Assembly: GCA_963576785.1 (NCBI GenBank)
Contig: OY756139.1
Coordinates: forward strand, 124,001-188,000
Direction of reading: 5' to 3'
Length of the DNA stretch: 64,000 nucleotides
Source: Chlorophyllum brunneum
Taxonomy: Eukaryota > Basidiomycota > Agaricomycetes > Agaricales > Agaricaceae
This document shows positions 47,775 through 59,679 of the stretch, piece by piece. The number at the start of each line of letters is the position of its first letter. Position 1 is the stretch's first letter. The translations under genes and the position numbers were made by a program. The notes under the pieces were generated by a model. The model was not told the origin of the DNA, ran no database searches, and saw only the letters and a program-made list of their open reading frames with translations.

Positions 47775-48907
47775 AATGGAAATAAGCTTCTGATCTCTGT
47801 TGTCAAAAAGGTCAGATACATTGTCTGGAGTATCTCCTTCAACAAACATTGCGATGATCTTTTTGGCAGCAAAAAACATTTCGGGAGGTACCCTCGAGAC
47901 AATCTCGGTGTAGATAGCATCCAAAACAGCAAGGGGATTTGATTGCTTTTGGGACGAAGACAATTTGGGAATTGCGGATAAGACATATTTCAGCTGGATG
48001 ATAGGATTCCCGACCGTCGGATCGTCAATGAAGCGGATGACGACTTCTGCAAAGATGAATAGACCCAGTGCCGCTTTTGCAATCACGAAGAAGTCTTTGC
48101 TGCTGGGCCAAGTACTATCAGGCATATTATCAGGGTATTTCTTTTGGATTCGGGTGAATTCGTTGTGCAGAAACTTCTCGACATCTTGACAGGCCTCGTC
48201 CGAATCGGGGGGGATAACCTCCTCCAGAAAGCTTGGCTGGACGTCCTCGTCAAAGAATACGACCTGGAGATATTTCTCTGGACGGCTGGCAATGATCCCG
48301 ATGAGAGGCACTGAAGGATACTGCAGCACAAAGCTACTGATCAGTCGCACGATTTCGCACTGCACATAATCGCTGGCGCGTTCTCGAGAACGGGCTTGAT
48401 CAAGATCATCAGCACATTCATCCAGACCGTCGAGAGCAATTACCAATGCCTCCAGTCCATCCCGTAGTTTCTGCTTGGCGAATGGCTCTGTGATAAGAAT
48501 ATGGAACTGCTCCTTCATGGACTTCTCCAGCGATCGCGGATCCCTAAGCATCAGATCTGCAATGTACCCCCTGTAGGACAGATCCTGAACGGCCAGTTGG
48601 TAGGCGATGGAGGGAAAACCTCGTTTGGGTTGCCACGTCCGTTTGACCTCGAGAAGAAGATACTAGCGCCGAGATCCTCCTCCTCGGATAGGTCCTCGGC
48701 GAGAGTTTGAACAATGGCCGATTTGCCGACGCCAGCTGGCCCACGCACCCAGAGCAATTTCTTCCTTCGATGGGGATCCCTGATCCAGTCTCTTGTCCTC
48801 TGGAGGATGGAAACCCGAGTGTTGAGATGACAGCGAGGGGGAGGATCTCGCTCAGAGGAATCGAACTCGGCGCCTTGCATAATGTATTCTCTGAGCCACT
48901 GTAGCGC
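47775..48907 (-). pseudogene. NACHT-domain NTPase, truncated
   Basis: An exon begins after the acceptor at about 48908 with ALQWLREYIMQGAEFDSSER, a lead-in usual for fungal NACHT proteins, then the P-loop LLWVRGPAGVGKSAIVQTLA, Walker B LEALVIALDGLDECADD and IGIIASRPEKYL. The reading ends at a gtaag donor at 47770-47774. The C-terminal effector or repeat part is absent; transposon sequence follows. Near 48610-48640 the frame slips by one base between NPNEVFPP and FPSIAYQLAVQDLSY, so the copy may be dead. NACHT proteins of fungi act in nonself recognition and programmed cell death. Confidence 0.78.
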
Positions 48908-49681
48908 TGAAGTAAACGGTCAGAGGATTAGTGACAGGATTCCTGTAATGTGTTAACCCTATTTTCGTCGGAACGGTTACTTTGAAGATGTGTGTGGAGT
49001 CCCCCCTCAATCAAGGTTGGATGGTGGATCACAAAATCGCGGGAATTGGGGAAGAAACCGCTGGGTTTGGGAGGAGTATCTAGCCATGGCCAACTTCGGC
49101 TTTGGCGAGACTGAGGTCTACTTGCCTCCTCCCCTCAGGCGTTCGTTGGTCTCGACAGGTTTTTTTTCCGACAGGCCTTGTGTAATAGACATGAATGATA
49201 AGTCGAAAACTATCCTCGTAACTTGTTCGCGTACCTGGCTGATCGGATGGTAAACCGGCCACATCAGGGGTTGTTCCAGACTCAGAGGCCGTGTTTATAT
49301 TATGTTCATGTATGGTATGTTTATTACCTGAAGGGAAATTACCCATGGTAGAATGAGTAGGACGTATGTTACGGGGGAGCCTAGTAAGTGGACTTACCCA
49401 CGGTATGACGTGATTTGTTCCGATTCCCGCGTGAGCGCTTTTCAGAGCTGAGGTATATCAGTCTCACTCTTTTTCTTGTTCTATTCTGGATTATTAGACC
49501 AAGTTCACGGGAAATACATAGAGCAACGCACCGGAGTTGCTGGTGTACTCAGACAGGTATCAAGAGCTCGGTCCGCACGAGCGACTTCACCACGGCTAGT
49601 CAATTCATCGTCTCGGACCTGCGGACTCCTCGACGATCCTGGGGGTTCAACAAGGCTAGGGAGCGTAGAGTTACATCCAGG
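48908..49681. other. Region between the NACHT fragment and a proline-rich gene
   Basis: Upstream exons of the NACHT gene are expected on the minus strand. A frame from ATG 49344-49346 (MGNFPSGNKHTIHEHNINTA) is a candidate but cannot be linked by splice sites with confidence. Confidence 0.35.
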
Positions 49682-51215
49682 CTAGATATAAACAGGGACA
49701 ACATCAGTAGGGTGGCCAGAATCCTTGGGTAGAGCATACCAGGTTCGGGGTAGGTTGGCAGGTCCAGGGGAGCGCTGAAAGCGCGCATCAGGTTCCTTTG
49801 GTGCGTCGACAGTTTGAAGCGGATGTGATTCGTAGACTTCGACATGGCTCGTCGGTTGATGATTCCGCATGACTGGTGTTCCAAGATCGCCAGGACTTGG
49901 CGTGTCGAAGGATGGAATACAAGACCCTGAGGTCATTGGACGCTGGACGCTAGGCTACCATTGGTGAGTCCGATAGTGAGTGTGTAGTCCTGTAAGTAGA
50001 GTTCGGTGCTACTCACCATCGGGAACAGAGTCTGATCAAAGCCGACCTGGCCGAGGTAGCTCTGTGTATCGTTGGATGATTTCAAGCCATATCCGGGCGT
50101 TGCCCACGGCGCGCCGAGGGAATTATCGCGTGTGTTCGTGGAATTGTTGGGCACATTGTCAGGCATATTTCCGAATGAGAGTTGGTGAGGATTAGCCGGA
50201 CGAGCCACGACCTAACGATGCTATAGGTAAAACACATAACAGGAATTCTAATAGCTTACTGGTGTGTGTGGCACACTCATTTGCGGACGACGATAGGAAC
50301 TGTTCAGTCCACCGAGGCAAAGGCTTTGGAAGTTTTCGATGGGTGGGTCATGATACGGGACTGGAGTCATACGCTGTCCATTGTATGGTGGATACCAGGT
50401 TGTAGGCTACATAGGGTGTGGGTGGGGTGTGGTTCGTGACATGCAGATTTGCTACTTACATCTAGCACCTGATAGCCAAGATTGGTGGGTATCCCCCCAG
50501 AGTACTAAAAACGATCTCCCTTCGTTGGATCGTTATGGTATTGTGCAGTTACGCTGGGGGGTTGAAATCTGGGAAGCACTTGATAGGTGGTGGGCTACCA
50601 AGGGTGTCAACAGCGTTCAGCGGAATCCTATCACTACAGGGCACATACCGAGCTGGCTTGGGATTCGTAGGGTAAGGGCTGTTGATATGACATCGGGTAG
50701 GGTATATTCTGTAGTGATATAAGTAGATGACAAGTATCCACAGCTTCAAAAGCTTACTGCGGGCGGAGTATGCGCGACGTATGTGTATGGTCGCAGGTGT
50801 GGCCAGTTGGTGGAGTAGATGCGTTGAGGAGCCTCAGCAGGGCGTATCGCACTAGGGTTTTGAGCTCTGACTCGGATGGGAACTGCTGTGTCTCGCATCG
50901 CAGGATCCTATCGTGATAGTGAGAAGTCCATCGGACATGCGATAGCTACAACGTACTGTCCAATTCGATTGGGAGCTTATAGTTCGTGGGACGGCGAACG
51001 GTGTTTGTTCAGGCTCAACCAAGCTGTTGTTTCTATTTGATCCTGGTGTGTATCTCGAGCTGAGAGGTCTTGACGTCGGCTCAGCACGAGGTGGTACGTT
51101 GAGCAGGTATGGTAGGGGATTGGATGCTACGGGATCATTGGTGGGCATGGGACGGTGAATCTGGTGCCATACGATGAGGGGATGAAGTAGGGGAACAGCT
51201 AAACTGGGCGCCAAT
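49682..51215 (-). CDS. Unrecognised Pro/Ser-rich protein, several exons (5' end uncertain)
   Basis: Exons join through good splice sites: PFAVPRTISSQSNWT, DPAMRDTAVPIRVRAQNPSA, NIPYPMSYQQPLPYESQASS, YSGGIPTNLGYQVLD, PTTWYPPYNGQRMTPVPYHD, NPHQLSFGNMPDNVPNNSTN, then PSVQRPMTSGSCIPSFDTPS to tag at 49682-49684. A 48-base intron with gtaact and tttttag removes an apparent stop at 50505-50507. The protein is rich in Pro, Ser, Asn, Gln and Tyr and largely disordered, as in many fungal transcription factor tails, but no DNA-binding domain was found. The first exons, between about 51150 and 51530, could not be resolved. Confidence 0.5.
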
Positions 51216-51874
51216 CAAACACTTTCCCAGCCCTCGCTGACCGCTTCGAAAGGTCCGTGATGGGCAAGAGGGAGCTGAGAGGCTGCCAGGTTCCGACATT
51301 AGTGTTCCATGCAGCAAGCGCCTGATGACGATATATCAGCATTGTACGGCGACGTACGACCTCACCCCAGAAGTTCAGTGGCTTCACTGAAGTTTGAATT
51401 GTACAAGGCGGTTGCAAATATGATGTCGGCTGTAATCTTGATAACCATAGTTGCCAGTCCATTCGCTGATGGTAGCAATGTGAGATGTGATCCACGAAAT
51501 CGCAGTTCTTCCGAGCTGCCTTCATCACTTCTTGAGAGTAGCTTGAGTTGTCGCCAGAAATTCTCGACGTTTACGGTTGTCTGAACGTCAATAAAATTTC
51601 ATTAGTTCCTCCACTAAGTTGGTGAATTTTCGGTAGGGTTGCCTGGTCTTCGGTGATCTCAGGAGGTTCACATTCCAACCGAAGACCATGGGGGGTTAAT
51701 GCGCGTGGCGATCACGGCGCCTGCGCTTTCTCCATTCTCTTACGATGTCAACATACCGGCTCTTCCATCAACAGCGGTAACGGTATTCTTATCAGGGTAT
51801 ATTTAAGTACGGCTTATGATAACCGTGGTGGGCTCCACGATTCCTCGTTGCCTCTCTACTCGCTTGTATTCTTC
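51216..51874. other. Region upstream of the FAD oxidase gene
   Basis: Likely holds the 5' exons of the minus-strand proline-rich gene and the promoter of the plus-strand oxidase gene. No specific motif stood out. Confidence 0.35.
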
Positions 51875-53791
51875 ATGCGCATCCCAGGTTTACTCTTCTT
51901 GAGCAGCACATTGCTCGTTGAAGCTCTCGCTGGGCTTCCAGATTTATTATATGAGAAAGGGATCTCTTTTGTAACGCCAGAAGATGATAATTACCAGAAT
52001 GTCACAACAGCTTGTATGTCCTTTCTCCGCAGAACGCTTTGCTCCCGTTGCTGACTTTGGCTCTCTAGATAACCTCCGGTTCACTCTGGACCCAACAATC
52101 GTGACTTTCCCGACGAATTCTAGTCAGGTTTCCGAGATTGTCAAAATTGGCTCGAGCTTCGATCACAGCATCGTCGCGAGAAGTGGAGGGGTCAGTCATC
52201 TTGTTTCTGATCCTACAGCTCAGATACCTCATAATCGGCTTTAGCATAGTTATATCGCTAATGGGCTTGGAGGAAAGAATGGCTCCATTGTGGTGGATTT
52301 ACGGGCTCTGAAAGAGATCACTATTAATACGAAGAGCAACACGGCTCGGGTTGGGACTGGGAATAGGGTCGGAGATATCGCATTGGCTTTAGGAGCTCAC
52401 GATCGAGCTATTCCACATGGTACATGTCCGTATATCGGTATCGGCGGGCACGCAGGTACGTGACGAGATATATTTCATCACTTTCTCTAACAGAGCAATT
52501 ACTTAGCGCACGGCGGCTGGGGATTCCCGTCTAGAATGTGGGGATTGACGTTGGACAATATCATCTCTGTGGACCTTGTGCTTCCCAATGGGAGTCTTGT
52601 CAAAGTTTCGGAGAATGCTCACCCTGAATTATTTTGGGTGAGGTTAGCACATGGTTGAATTGTCATGTGGTTTCTTATCCTCCGATTAGGCCGTACGTGG
52701 TGCTGCCAGTTCGTTTGGGATTGCTACTTCTATCGAATTCAAGACGCATCAAGTACCGCCTTCGGGATTGGTGTTCACGTACCAGTGGGTTCTGGATGTG
52801 GCAAACGCCACTAATGCCCTCGATCTCTTCCAAAAATTCGTTCAAACTGATATTCCTCCGGAACTTGGGCTCATGTTGTACTTCTTTCCTGGAGCACCTA
52901 AAGGCACTGTACTTTTCGGTTTGACGGGAGGATGGTATGGTAAGCTAGAGGATGTCAATGCTACGTTGGATCCTTTCGTTAGTGGAATGCCACTACCAGC
53001 GAATATCATCGAGCAAACTGGAACTTTTGTTGAAAGCCTCCAGTTTGAGGGAGGTGGATTTGTGACGAATTTGAATACAAGTGCTGCTCCGGATACGCAT
53101 GATACGTTTTATGCCAAGTCGGTTATGACACCGGATGATAAAGTTATGTCGAAGGAGTCTTGGGAAGCATTGATGGGTTACCTCGCGAACGAAGGCAATG
53201 CTACATCTTTGGTGAGTTTACTTTTGCCTTGTACTGCCTGTGTGTGATGCTTATTTTTGCCAGAGTTGGGCTGTGGAGATTGAGGTGTATGGTGGAACGA
53301 ATTCTATGGTCAATTCTGTACCACGAGACGAGACTGCGTTCGTCAATCGGGGATCGTTGTTTACTTTCCAATTGTATGCTTCGTCGTCGAATCGTGAACC
53401 TCCTTATCCACAAGAAGGGTTTGACTTTTTAGAAGGTGATTATTTCTTTCGTACAGTACTAGTCCGGCTGCTCACCTGTGCATTTATCAGGTATGGCGAA
53501 TAGTATCATTGACAATAATCCGTCGGACTGGGATTACGGGTACCTGTTCACTTCTTGATATCACGATGAAGCTGATGTTGACTACTGTACAGGGCATACC
53601 CGAACTATGTGGATGACCGACTTGTCGATTGTGAGCGTTCAAATCCAGAATTATTTTCGACATTAACCTGACGACTTGTGACAGGGCAAAAGCGGTACTA
53701 TGGCTCCCATTATCCCAAACTTCAGGCTATCAAAAGTGTTATTGATCCGTCGAACGTGTATTCATTCCCGACGTCTATTGAACTTCAATAG
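51875..53791 (+). CDS. Secreted FAD-dependent oxidase, berberine-bridge/oligosaccharide oxidase type
   Basis: ATG at 51875 starts a signal peptide (MRIPGLLFLSSTLLVEALAG). The PCMH FAD domain reads NLRFTLDPTIVTFPTNSSQV and, after an intron ending tag at 52242-52244, SGG-HSYIANGLGGKNGSIV; the His at 52245-52247 is the expected 8-alpha flavin link. HGTCPYIGIGGHA supplies the Cys of bicovalent flavin attachment. HGGWGFPSRMWGLTLDNIIS and LFWAVRGAASSFGIATSIEF follow, and the BBE tail reads AYPNYVDDRL and YYGSHYPKLQAIKSVIDPSN. Known members oxidise oligosaccharides, alkaloids or nicotine-like compounds, releasing H2O2. Several N-glycosylation sequons fit secretion. Stop tag at 53789-53791. The ADH gene starts 128 bases later. 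Confidence 0.9.
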
Positions 53792-53919
53792 ATTGCGCTA
53801 TCCTCGTCGTGACTGAAATATATGAATTTATGCGCCTTGTCTGCTCCCTCACGTGTAAAACATTGCCCGTCTATATAAACACAAGCCACGCGTCTCACAA
53901 CTCATCCACCTTCTGCAAC

Positions 53920-55679
53920 ATGGGTAACATGGAATGGAAAGGCTATGCGTGCGTTGACTCTCGCTATGTCTTCGTTGCTTACACCCTATCATCAGTGTTC
54001 TGGATACGAAGAAATGGAATGAATTTGAGCTAATTGATTTCAAGCCCAAACCACCTGGCGACTACGACGTGGACCTTGAGATTGAGTATTGTGGTGTATG
54101 CGGATCGGATGTGAGCGCTTGCTTATAGCTTCGTGATAGCATATATTCACTTAACGACTCGTAGGTTCATACCATCACCGGTGGATGGGGTGATGTGATG
54201 CTTGTAGGCGTTATTAATCTAACCAGTCGAATGTAATACTAATACGACATTGTACAGCCAGTGATTCCGGGACACGAAATCACCGGCCACGTCGTTCGCG
54301 TTGGGCCAAAGGTTTCTCAATTCAAAATCGGCGACCGGGCGGGAGTAGGGTGGGTAACCTTGCCTTTCGAGCGCATATATTCTCATTCTTAGTCCAGACC
54401 AATCGTCTGCTCGTGTCTTGCTTGCGACAAATGCAAGTCCGGTAATGAACAGCAGTATGTTTCCGCTTTTCTGATCCATGTGCGGTTATGTTCATTTTGG
54501 TTACGTACAGCTGTGATGGATCCGTCGACACCTATAATGCCAAGTATCCTGATGTGAGTAGAGGCAGAGTTTATGTTAAGCTTCCATTGACTGCTTCAAA
54601 TAGGGCACGCAATCCCAGGGAGGATACTCCACGGCCATTCGTGCCCACGAGCATTTTGTATTTCCGATCCCAGACGCCATCAAGCTCGACGAGGCTGCTC
54701 CGATGTTATGTGCAGGCCTCACCGTGTACTCACCCTTGGTCCGGAACGGTGCAGGGTACATTATACTTTGAATCATCGAAATTAGCATATGAACTATCTT
54801 TATAGCCCGGGAAAGAGTGTCGGTGTTGTCGGTATGGGCGGCCTAGGCCACTTTGCGGTCCAGTTCGCCAAAGCGATGGGGTGTAAGGAAATCGTTGTAT
54901 TCTCTCATTCTCCAGACAAAAGAGTGCGTTACATCGTTCATTCCTCGACGTAGCTAACGATAGTACGTATTTAGGACGATGCTATGAAACTCGGCGCAAC
55001 ACAATTCACTGAGATATCGGATAAGGACCAAAGCGGTGTTTCCATTCCTCTCGATTTGATAATTGTAAGGGATGCTTCATGTGTCCGACCGCAGCCATCC
55101 CTGACCATTCCTTAGGTCACTGCAGATGTATCTTCAGGTATACCCATCGAGAAGCTGGCTTCGACTCTGAAAGTCGAAGGCAGGCTGATTATCGTGGGCT
55201 TACCGGACAATCAGCTTCCCACCTACAAGGCATCTGGTGAGATTGTCCTTCGTATGCAGGCCGTCACATAGTTGATGCACGCCCGAAGCCCTTACTACCA
55301 ATGCCATATTCATTGGCGGGAGTAAAATGCAAGTGTAGTCGTTTTCAATCACTCCACATTAGACACGCTGACGGGAGTTTGCAGTGGTAATAGACAGGAG
55401 GCGATTGATATGCTGAAGCTTGTCGCAGAGAAGAACATCCATCCTTGGATCCACGTTCTCCCGAGTGTGTCTATTTATCTCATAGGTCATCTTGTGCCAT
55501 TTACTGACGAACGCTTCGTTCCAGTGAGAGATGCGGGGAAAGCTGTTACGGATGTCAAGGAAAACAATGTCAGATACCGTTACGTATTGCAGTAAGTTTT
55601 GTCCTCTCGTATGGTTGTGCCGGCTAACAAAGGGTATATCACACTTAGAATGGATATCCCGGCCCCTGGAAAGAATTGA
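53920..55679 (+). CDS. Zinc-dependent alcohol dehydrogenase, cinnamyl/ADH6-like MDR
   Basis: ATG 53920-53922 begins [10 protein letters not shown], and after an intron [20 protein letters not shown]. The catalytic zinc site reads EYCGVCGSD and [13 protein letters not shown]; the structural zinc site [15 protein letters not shown] continues to [30 protein letters not shown] and the Rossmann motif [20 protein letters not shown] follow, then [25 protein letters not shown] and [10 protein letters not shown]. This is the NADPH-using branch that reduces aldehydes such as cinnamaldehydes. The last junction is ambiguous: either taa directly after VLQ at 55593-55595 or a 50-60 base intron leading to tga at 55677-55679; the gtaagt donor favours the latter. 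Tight tandem with the oxidase. Confidence 0.88.
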
Positions 55680-56029
55680 TGGGACTGAGGCTAATCATTC
55701 CCTTCAGAGATTATATCTTAGACTACACTGTATACTCTATAGCCTTACCAGCTTCGCTCGTACGTCGCCGGTAATTATACGCGCTTCCTGGTCATTTTGT
55801 CGACTTCCCTCCAACAGTGAAGAAGTGTTCTATGAAGTGGAGGTCCGCTGGCCTCCACATTACCCCCTGCAATCAAATCCTCCGCCGTTCTCCAGTCAAC
55901 GGGGGCTAGAGGAACACTACTGGCTAGGCATCAAACAAGGGCTTAGACGTGAATGAGCTCGCATACTTCGATGAGAATAGTGTTGATGTTGGTGTGGGAT
56001 GAAGTTGCTAAGGCACAGTTAAAAGGAGA
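55680..56029. other. Convergent intergenic region
   Basis: Between the ADH stop and the bestrophin stop. A plus-strand frame runs to 55956 but continues no domain of the ADH and matches nothing I know. Likely 3' untranslated sequence of both genes. Confidence 0.4.
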
Positions 56030-58749
56030 TTAACCGCTACAAGGGGGAATATTGCATACAGCAGTGATCTCGTGAAGCTCGCGCTGGAGCTGAAGACAAA
56101 AGTCGTCCAAGTCTAGTGAAATGTTGAGAAGGAGGATGGCGATTGCAACTGCCCCGATAAACTTACCCAGATCATTGTGGTCATAGTCAAACGGGTTATC
56201 CCTGGCGAGGTTCATTAAAATCTGAATGCTTGTTTAATGCAAAATTACGCACAGTTCTTGTCCAATGTCCAAAAAACCAACGAGCATGAATGTGAAAATC
56301 GCAACAAATGGTATTGTGAAGTATCCAAACAGATCGTATATCTGAAACTGAGGGTTGTGATTGGGTACATAAACATTTCGAGATGGTGAAATTGCATGAC
56401 GAACTGGGAGAGCAAAAAGGTAAATCCTTTACCCATATGTTAATCTCTTAATCCGAATTGTATCGGAGTATGAGACGTACCATGTACACATGTGGATATG
56501 AACGTGGTATGCGAAAGGGAGGGGTGTGTTGGTTAAGCGTTCGAGTTGTGATATGGTATCTTGGAGACTTAGAATGGAGTTGGTGATGCTGGTTTCGATG
56601 GCGGCTGTAGGCATGAGGTTATTATCGTTGAGGTCTATATAACACGTTGGGATTTCGTGTTAAAGGTTAATGAGAAGGACGGAAAGACGCACGCACATGC
56701 GAGGTAACTGACGTATTAGAGTCATTCACTGATCATTTCATGAGAGTGTTTACGTACCTTGACAATGCCAATAAAATCTGCCACGGAACGCTACTTTCAA
56801 CACATATATACGGATTTCGTTTCCTCCGTTTTGAAGATACTTTTTCTTCATAGTTGCACGTTAAGATTTGTTTGATCCAACGACAGAGCCAAAGGATGAA
56901 TCTCCATAATGGGAAAACGTCTCGTACTCTTTCTGGTGGAGGATGTGCTGCGGGCTTGAGTGGGCTAGGACTTGGGACTTGAGGAAGGATTTGGTTATAG
57001 GTTACTTGGAGTTGTTGGTGATGTTTTGGAGGATAGGTGGTTTGATCACTGAGAAGAAGGCCGGATTCGAGATCGACGTCATGAGTGTGAAAATGAGCTT
57101 TCCCAAGAGGCTCCGTGTGGTTTGAGAGTAAAGGAGCATTGCAACAGGGGCTTTTACCCTTGATATCGGTGATTATGGTGGATGGCGGTGGTATGGAAGA
57201 ATTGAAATGGGTTTGACTGTGGAAACGTACGCGTTTGCCTCCACGAAAGGAGCTCGTCAACCTTCCTTTCTCGCCTCCGAACTCGACATCTGCATCGGAA
57301 AGATTGTGTTGGGATTTACGGGATTTGCGCACAACGGTCCTGAAAAGCTGTGGAGGGGAGTTTTCGGAGTCATTACTGAGCGAGGTAGATCCTGTACTGA
57401 AATAACGTTTGTGATCAAGAATACTCTTTGAACTACTTGGTTCCCCAAAATCCGGGATCCGAGTCAGTGGAGTGTTCTCGCAGTCATTTCGTATGGAAGA
57501 ATTCGCGTTCGGATTTGGCTCCCCCGTCAGCTCTGTATCGGATTCGACATCTGTAATCGAGGACTCTTCGCCAGAGCGTGAGGAGCTATGAGCATGCCTT
57601 GATAATGACGATCGTGGTCGGTGATGTGTAGGTCGTAAGGAACTGGTGTCTTCAAGGAGAGTCGTCGACGATGAATGAAAATCGGATTTATATAGATATT
57701 GCTGGTCTGGGTTGAATGCGGGGAGCCAGCACACAAGGGGATACAAATCTTCATAGTCGACACCTTTCTCGTCCCTAACAAAATGCTATGGAAGGTATAC
57801 GTAAGGAAAGCCGGGAGGAAGACGATTGTGGATGAATATTACTTTTACGGAGACGACGAGGCCATGGATCTGTAGTTGTGTAAGAGCAATAGTGGAATAT
57901 GGGACCTATTTTTTGCTTGACGTACGAGGTTTATCATTGACCGTTTCTCGATTATCGCCGTTATCTCATCCTCTTCGGCGCCGTTCTTTGTTTTTCGAGA
58001 ATTAGGGATATTGATCCATATCTAAGGTGGGGTGGAGGTTCGAAGCGAGAAAGGTATAACTAGGGCGACCTTACAGTCCCAGAAAGGTTCTTCGCTGTGG
58101 ACGAGAGTAAGCCCCATAGCGCTCGTCCCTCCTGGTACCTTTTTCCACGTGTCAACGAAGTCGAAGGGGGGGAGCAAAATTTTGTACTTCTCGATAGCAG
58201 AGGAAGTCCTAAACGAGAGGACAGTCTGAAGAACAATCATATTCCCAGGGACCGACAACAGAACATTTGAAATTCCCAAGTGGTGTTGAGTTACATCCGA
58301 AACAACGCAAACAGCTTTGCAAGAGTTAGTTGTAAACGTGGAATATGTGACGATACCATACCAATTGCGACGATGGTGAAGAATAAGACTTCGGGCCAGA
58401 TATCGTCAAGAACCGTAGCTTTGAGTAATTTCTTTGTCCATGGAATAAGAGAAAGTGGGTTCTTAGGCCCCATATGGAGCGAAAGGTACTTGAGGTGGAA
58501 ACCATTTATTATGAAATTCTTATATGGGGCCTGCGGTAATGAAGAGAGTAAAGCAAGAGTCGTGGTAGCAACGCGGTGCCCTTGATATGGAACGTCACAA
58601 CTTGTGCGAGGCGGTCGTTGAACGTTCTTGCACTGCGCTGTGTTCTGTATCCATTCTGGGCGGCGAATATCCCTCACGACCGCGGGCTTGGTCGTGTCTG
58701 ATACTGTGCTATCAAGATGTATAAAAGCATCGACGTTTCGAGAGGCCAT
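56030..58749 (-). CDS. Bestrophin-family (UPF0187) anion channel, copy 2
   Basis: Starts at ATG 58747-58749 (MASRNVDAFIHLDSTVSDTT), with WTKKLLKATVLDDIWPEVLF, LGISNVLLSVPGNMIVLQTV, LSFRTSSAIEKY and IHVP-type sequence, KGVDYEDLYPLVCWLPAFNP, a long Ser-rich cytosolic insert (about 300 residues, 56850-57700), then VESSVPWQILLALSRY, ISQLERLTNTPLPFAYHVHI, FGYFTIPFVAIFTFMLVGFL and NPFDYDHNDL with LDDFCLQLQRELHEITAV, ending taa 56030-56032. SFRTSSA-E-Y and the IPF...G-L-IG--IENPFDYD-NDLDLD series identify the family. The insert after DLYPL is far longer than in copy 1 and is rich in phosphorylatable Ser and Asp. Divergent from the small gene at 58902. Confidence 0.85.
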
Positions 58750-58901
58750 AGTCCCCGTCCCAACCAGACACTCTCGAATCACTCAGTTCCTCTCAGCTCG
58801 ACCGCGCTCCCAACCAGATCCCAAGTTCGTTTGCTTTCCTTCCTGCTCCCGTTTCCTCATTGCATTGTATGACCCCACTGCTTGCTTTCTAGATTCACAG
58901 C
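58750..58901. promoter_or_regulatory. Divergent promoter, bestrophin 2 / small gene
   Basis: Only 152 bases separate the two start codons. The 11-mer tcccaaccaga occurs twice, near 58758 and 58808, as a direct repeat spaced by about 50 bases. Pyrimidine-rich stretches follow, as is common at fungal transcription starts. Confidence 0.45.
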
Positions 58902-59633
58902 ATGTCTGTCACTTGTCCTCTTCTTCACTACGGCCTCAAGCCGCTCTTCGCCAGTTGGTACGCATCTGTTGGCGCTGAAGCGGCTGCCAAGACTCGTGTC
59001 TCCGTCGTCGGTGGCCTCTACATCCAGGCGAGGGATATTCGTCCTACAACGGTCAGTGTTTTCCCTTGCGTTACGGAGTCTGGCCGGTTACTTACAGCTT
59101 AACCCTAGGATATCGACGTCATAGTCAAGTCTGGCCCCGGGGTCGACAGGTTCAAGATCCGCGACAGTATTGCTCTTTTGGACAAGCGCTTTACGGTGAA
59201 CCTCGAGGGAAAATGTGGGCTGACATACCGCGAGAAGGCGGGCGATCCTGTTGTTTTGCTCCTCCTCATCTCTCATGATTGATATGCCACATACATAGAC
59301 CTTGTATATGCCCGAGGGCATGGCCCTCGACGAGGTCGTCGCCAAAGACGTGGTCCCTTTGCCTACAGACTCTGAGGCTATCGCAATGAAGCTCATTGCA
59401 GGCGCAGATCGTCTCAAATCCAGGACCAAGAAGGCTGTCCAAGATTTTGATGATGCTATGAAGCTCTTCGGAAAGCTACACGATGCAGATGGTGAGATCA
59501 GCTACAAGAATGATTCTGAGAAGACAAGATAGCATTCAACACCTTCTATCCTATGTACAAGAGTGTCAAGGAGGAGTTCAAGGAGATGTGTTGGAGTGAA
59601 GAGGAGTGGAAGGCCTTCCTCAAGATTGACTAG
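58902..59633 (+). CDS. Small four-exon gene, unknown function
   Basis: ATG at 58902 starts MSVTCPLLHYGLKPLFASWY, and the first exon ends ARDIRPTT. An intron ends tag at 59107-59109 and the next exon reads DIDVIVKSGPGVDRFKIRDS and KCGLTYREKAGDP. The third exon begins after tag near 59296 (TLYMPEGMALDEVVAKDVVP, KLIAGADRLKSRTKKAVQDF, DDAMKLFGKLHDAD). The fourth reads FNTFYPMYKSVKEEFKEMCW and ends AFLKID, tag 59631-59633. That gives about 200 residues with no signal peptide or membrane helix. The second half looks helical. I recognise no family. The copia element begins about 50-70 bases downstream. Confidence 0.6.
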
Positions 59634-59679
59634 GTTTGCCCCTCCTCTCCCTCTTATTTTACTTATCACTAATAACACC

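Noticed and set aside
48840..48910. tRNA-like signature on the minus strand (tggctcagag and gagttcgattcc)
   Set aside because: These bases encode the NACHT lead-in ALQWLREYIMQGAEFDSSER; no acceptor or anticodon stem pairs.
50505..50507. In-frame TAG in the proline-rich gene taken as a sign of a pseudogene
   Set aside because: A 48-base intron with gtaact donor and tttttag acceptor removes it.
55531..55956. Plus-strand frame overlapping the ADH 3' end
   Set aside because: Out of frame with the ADH and not protein-like.
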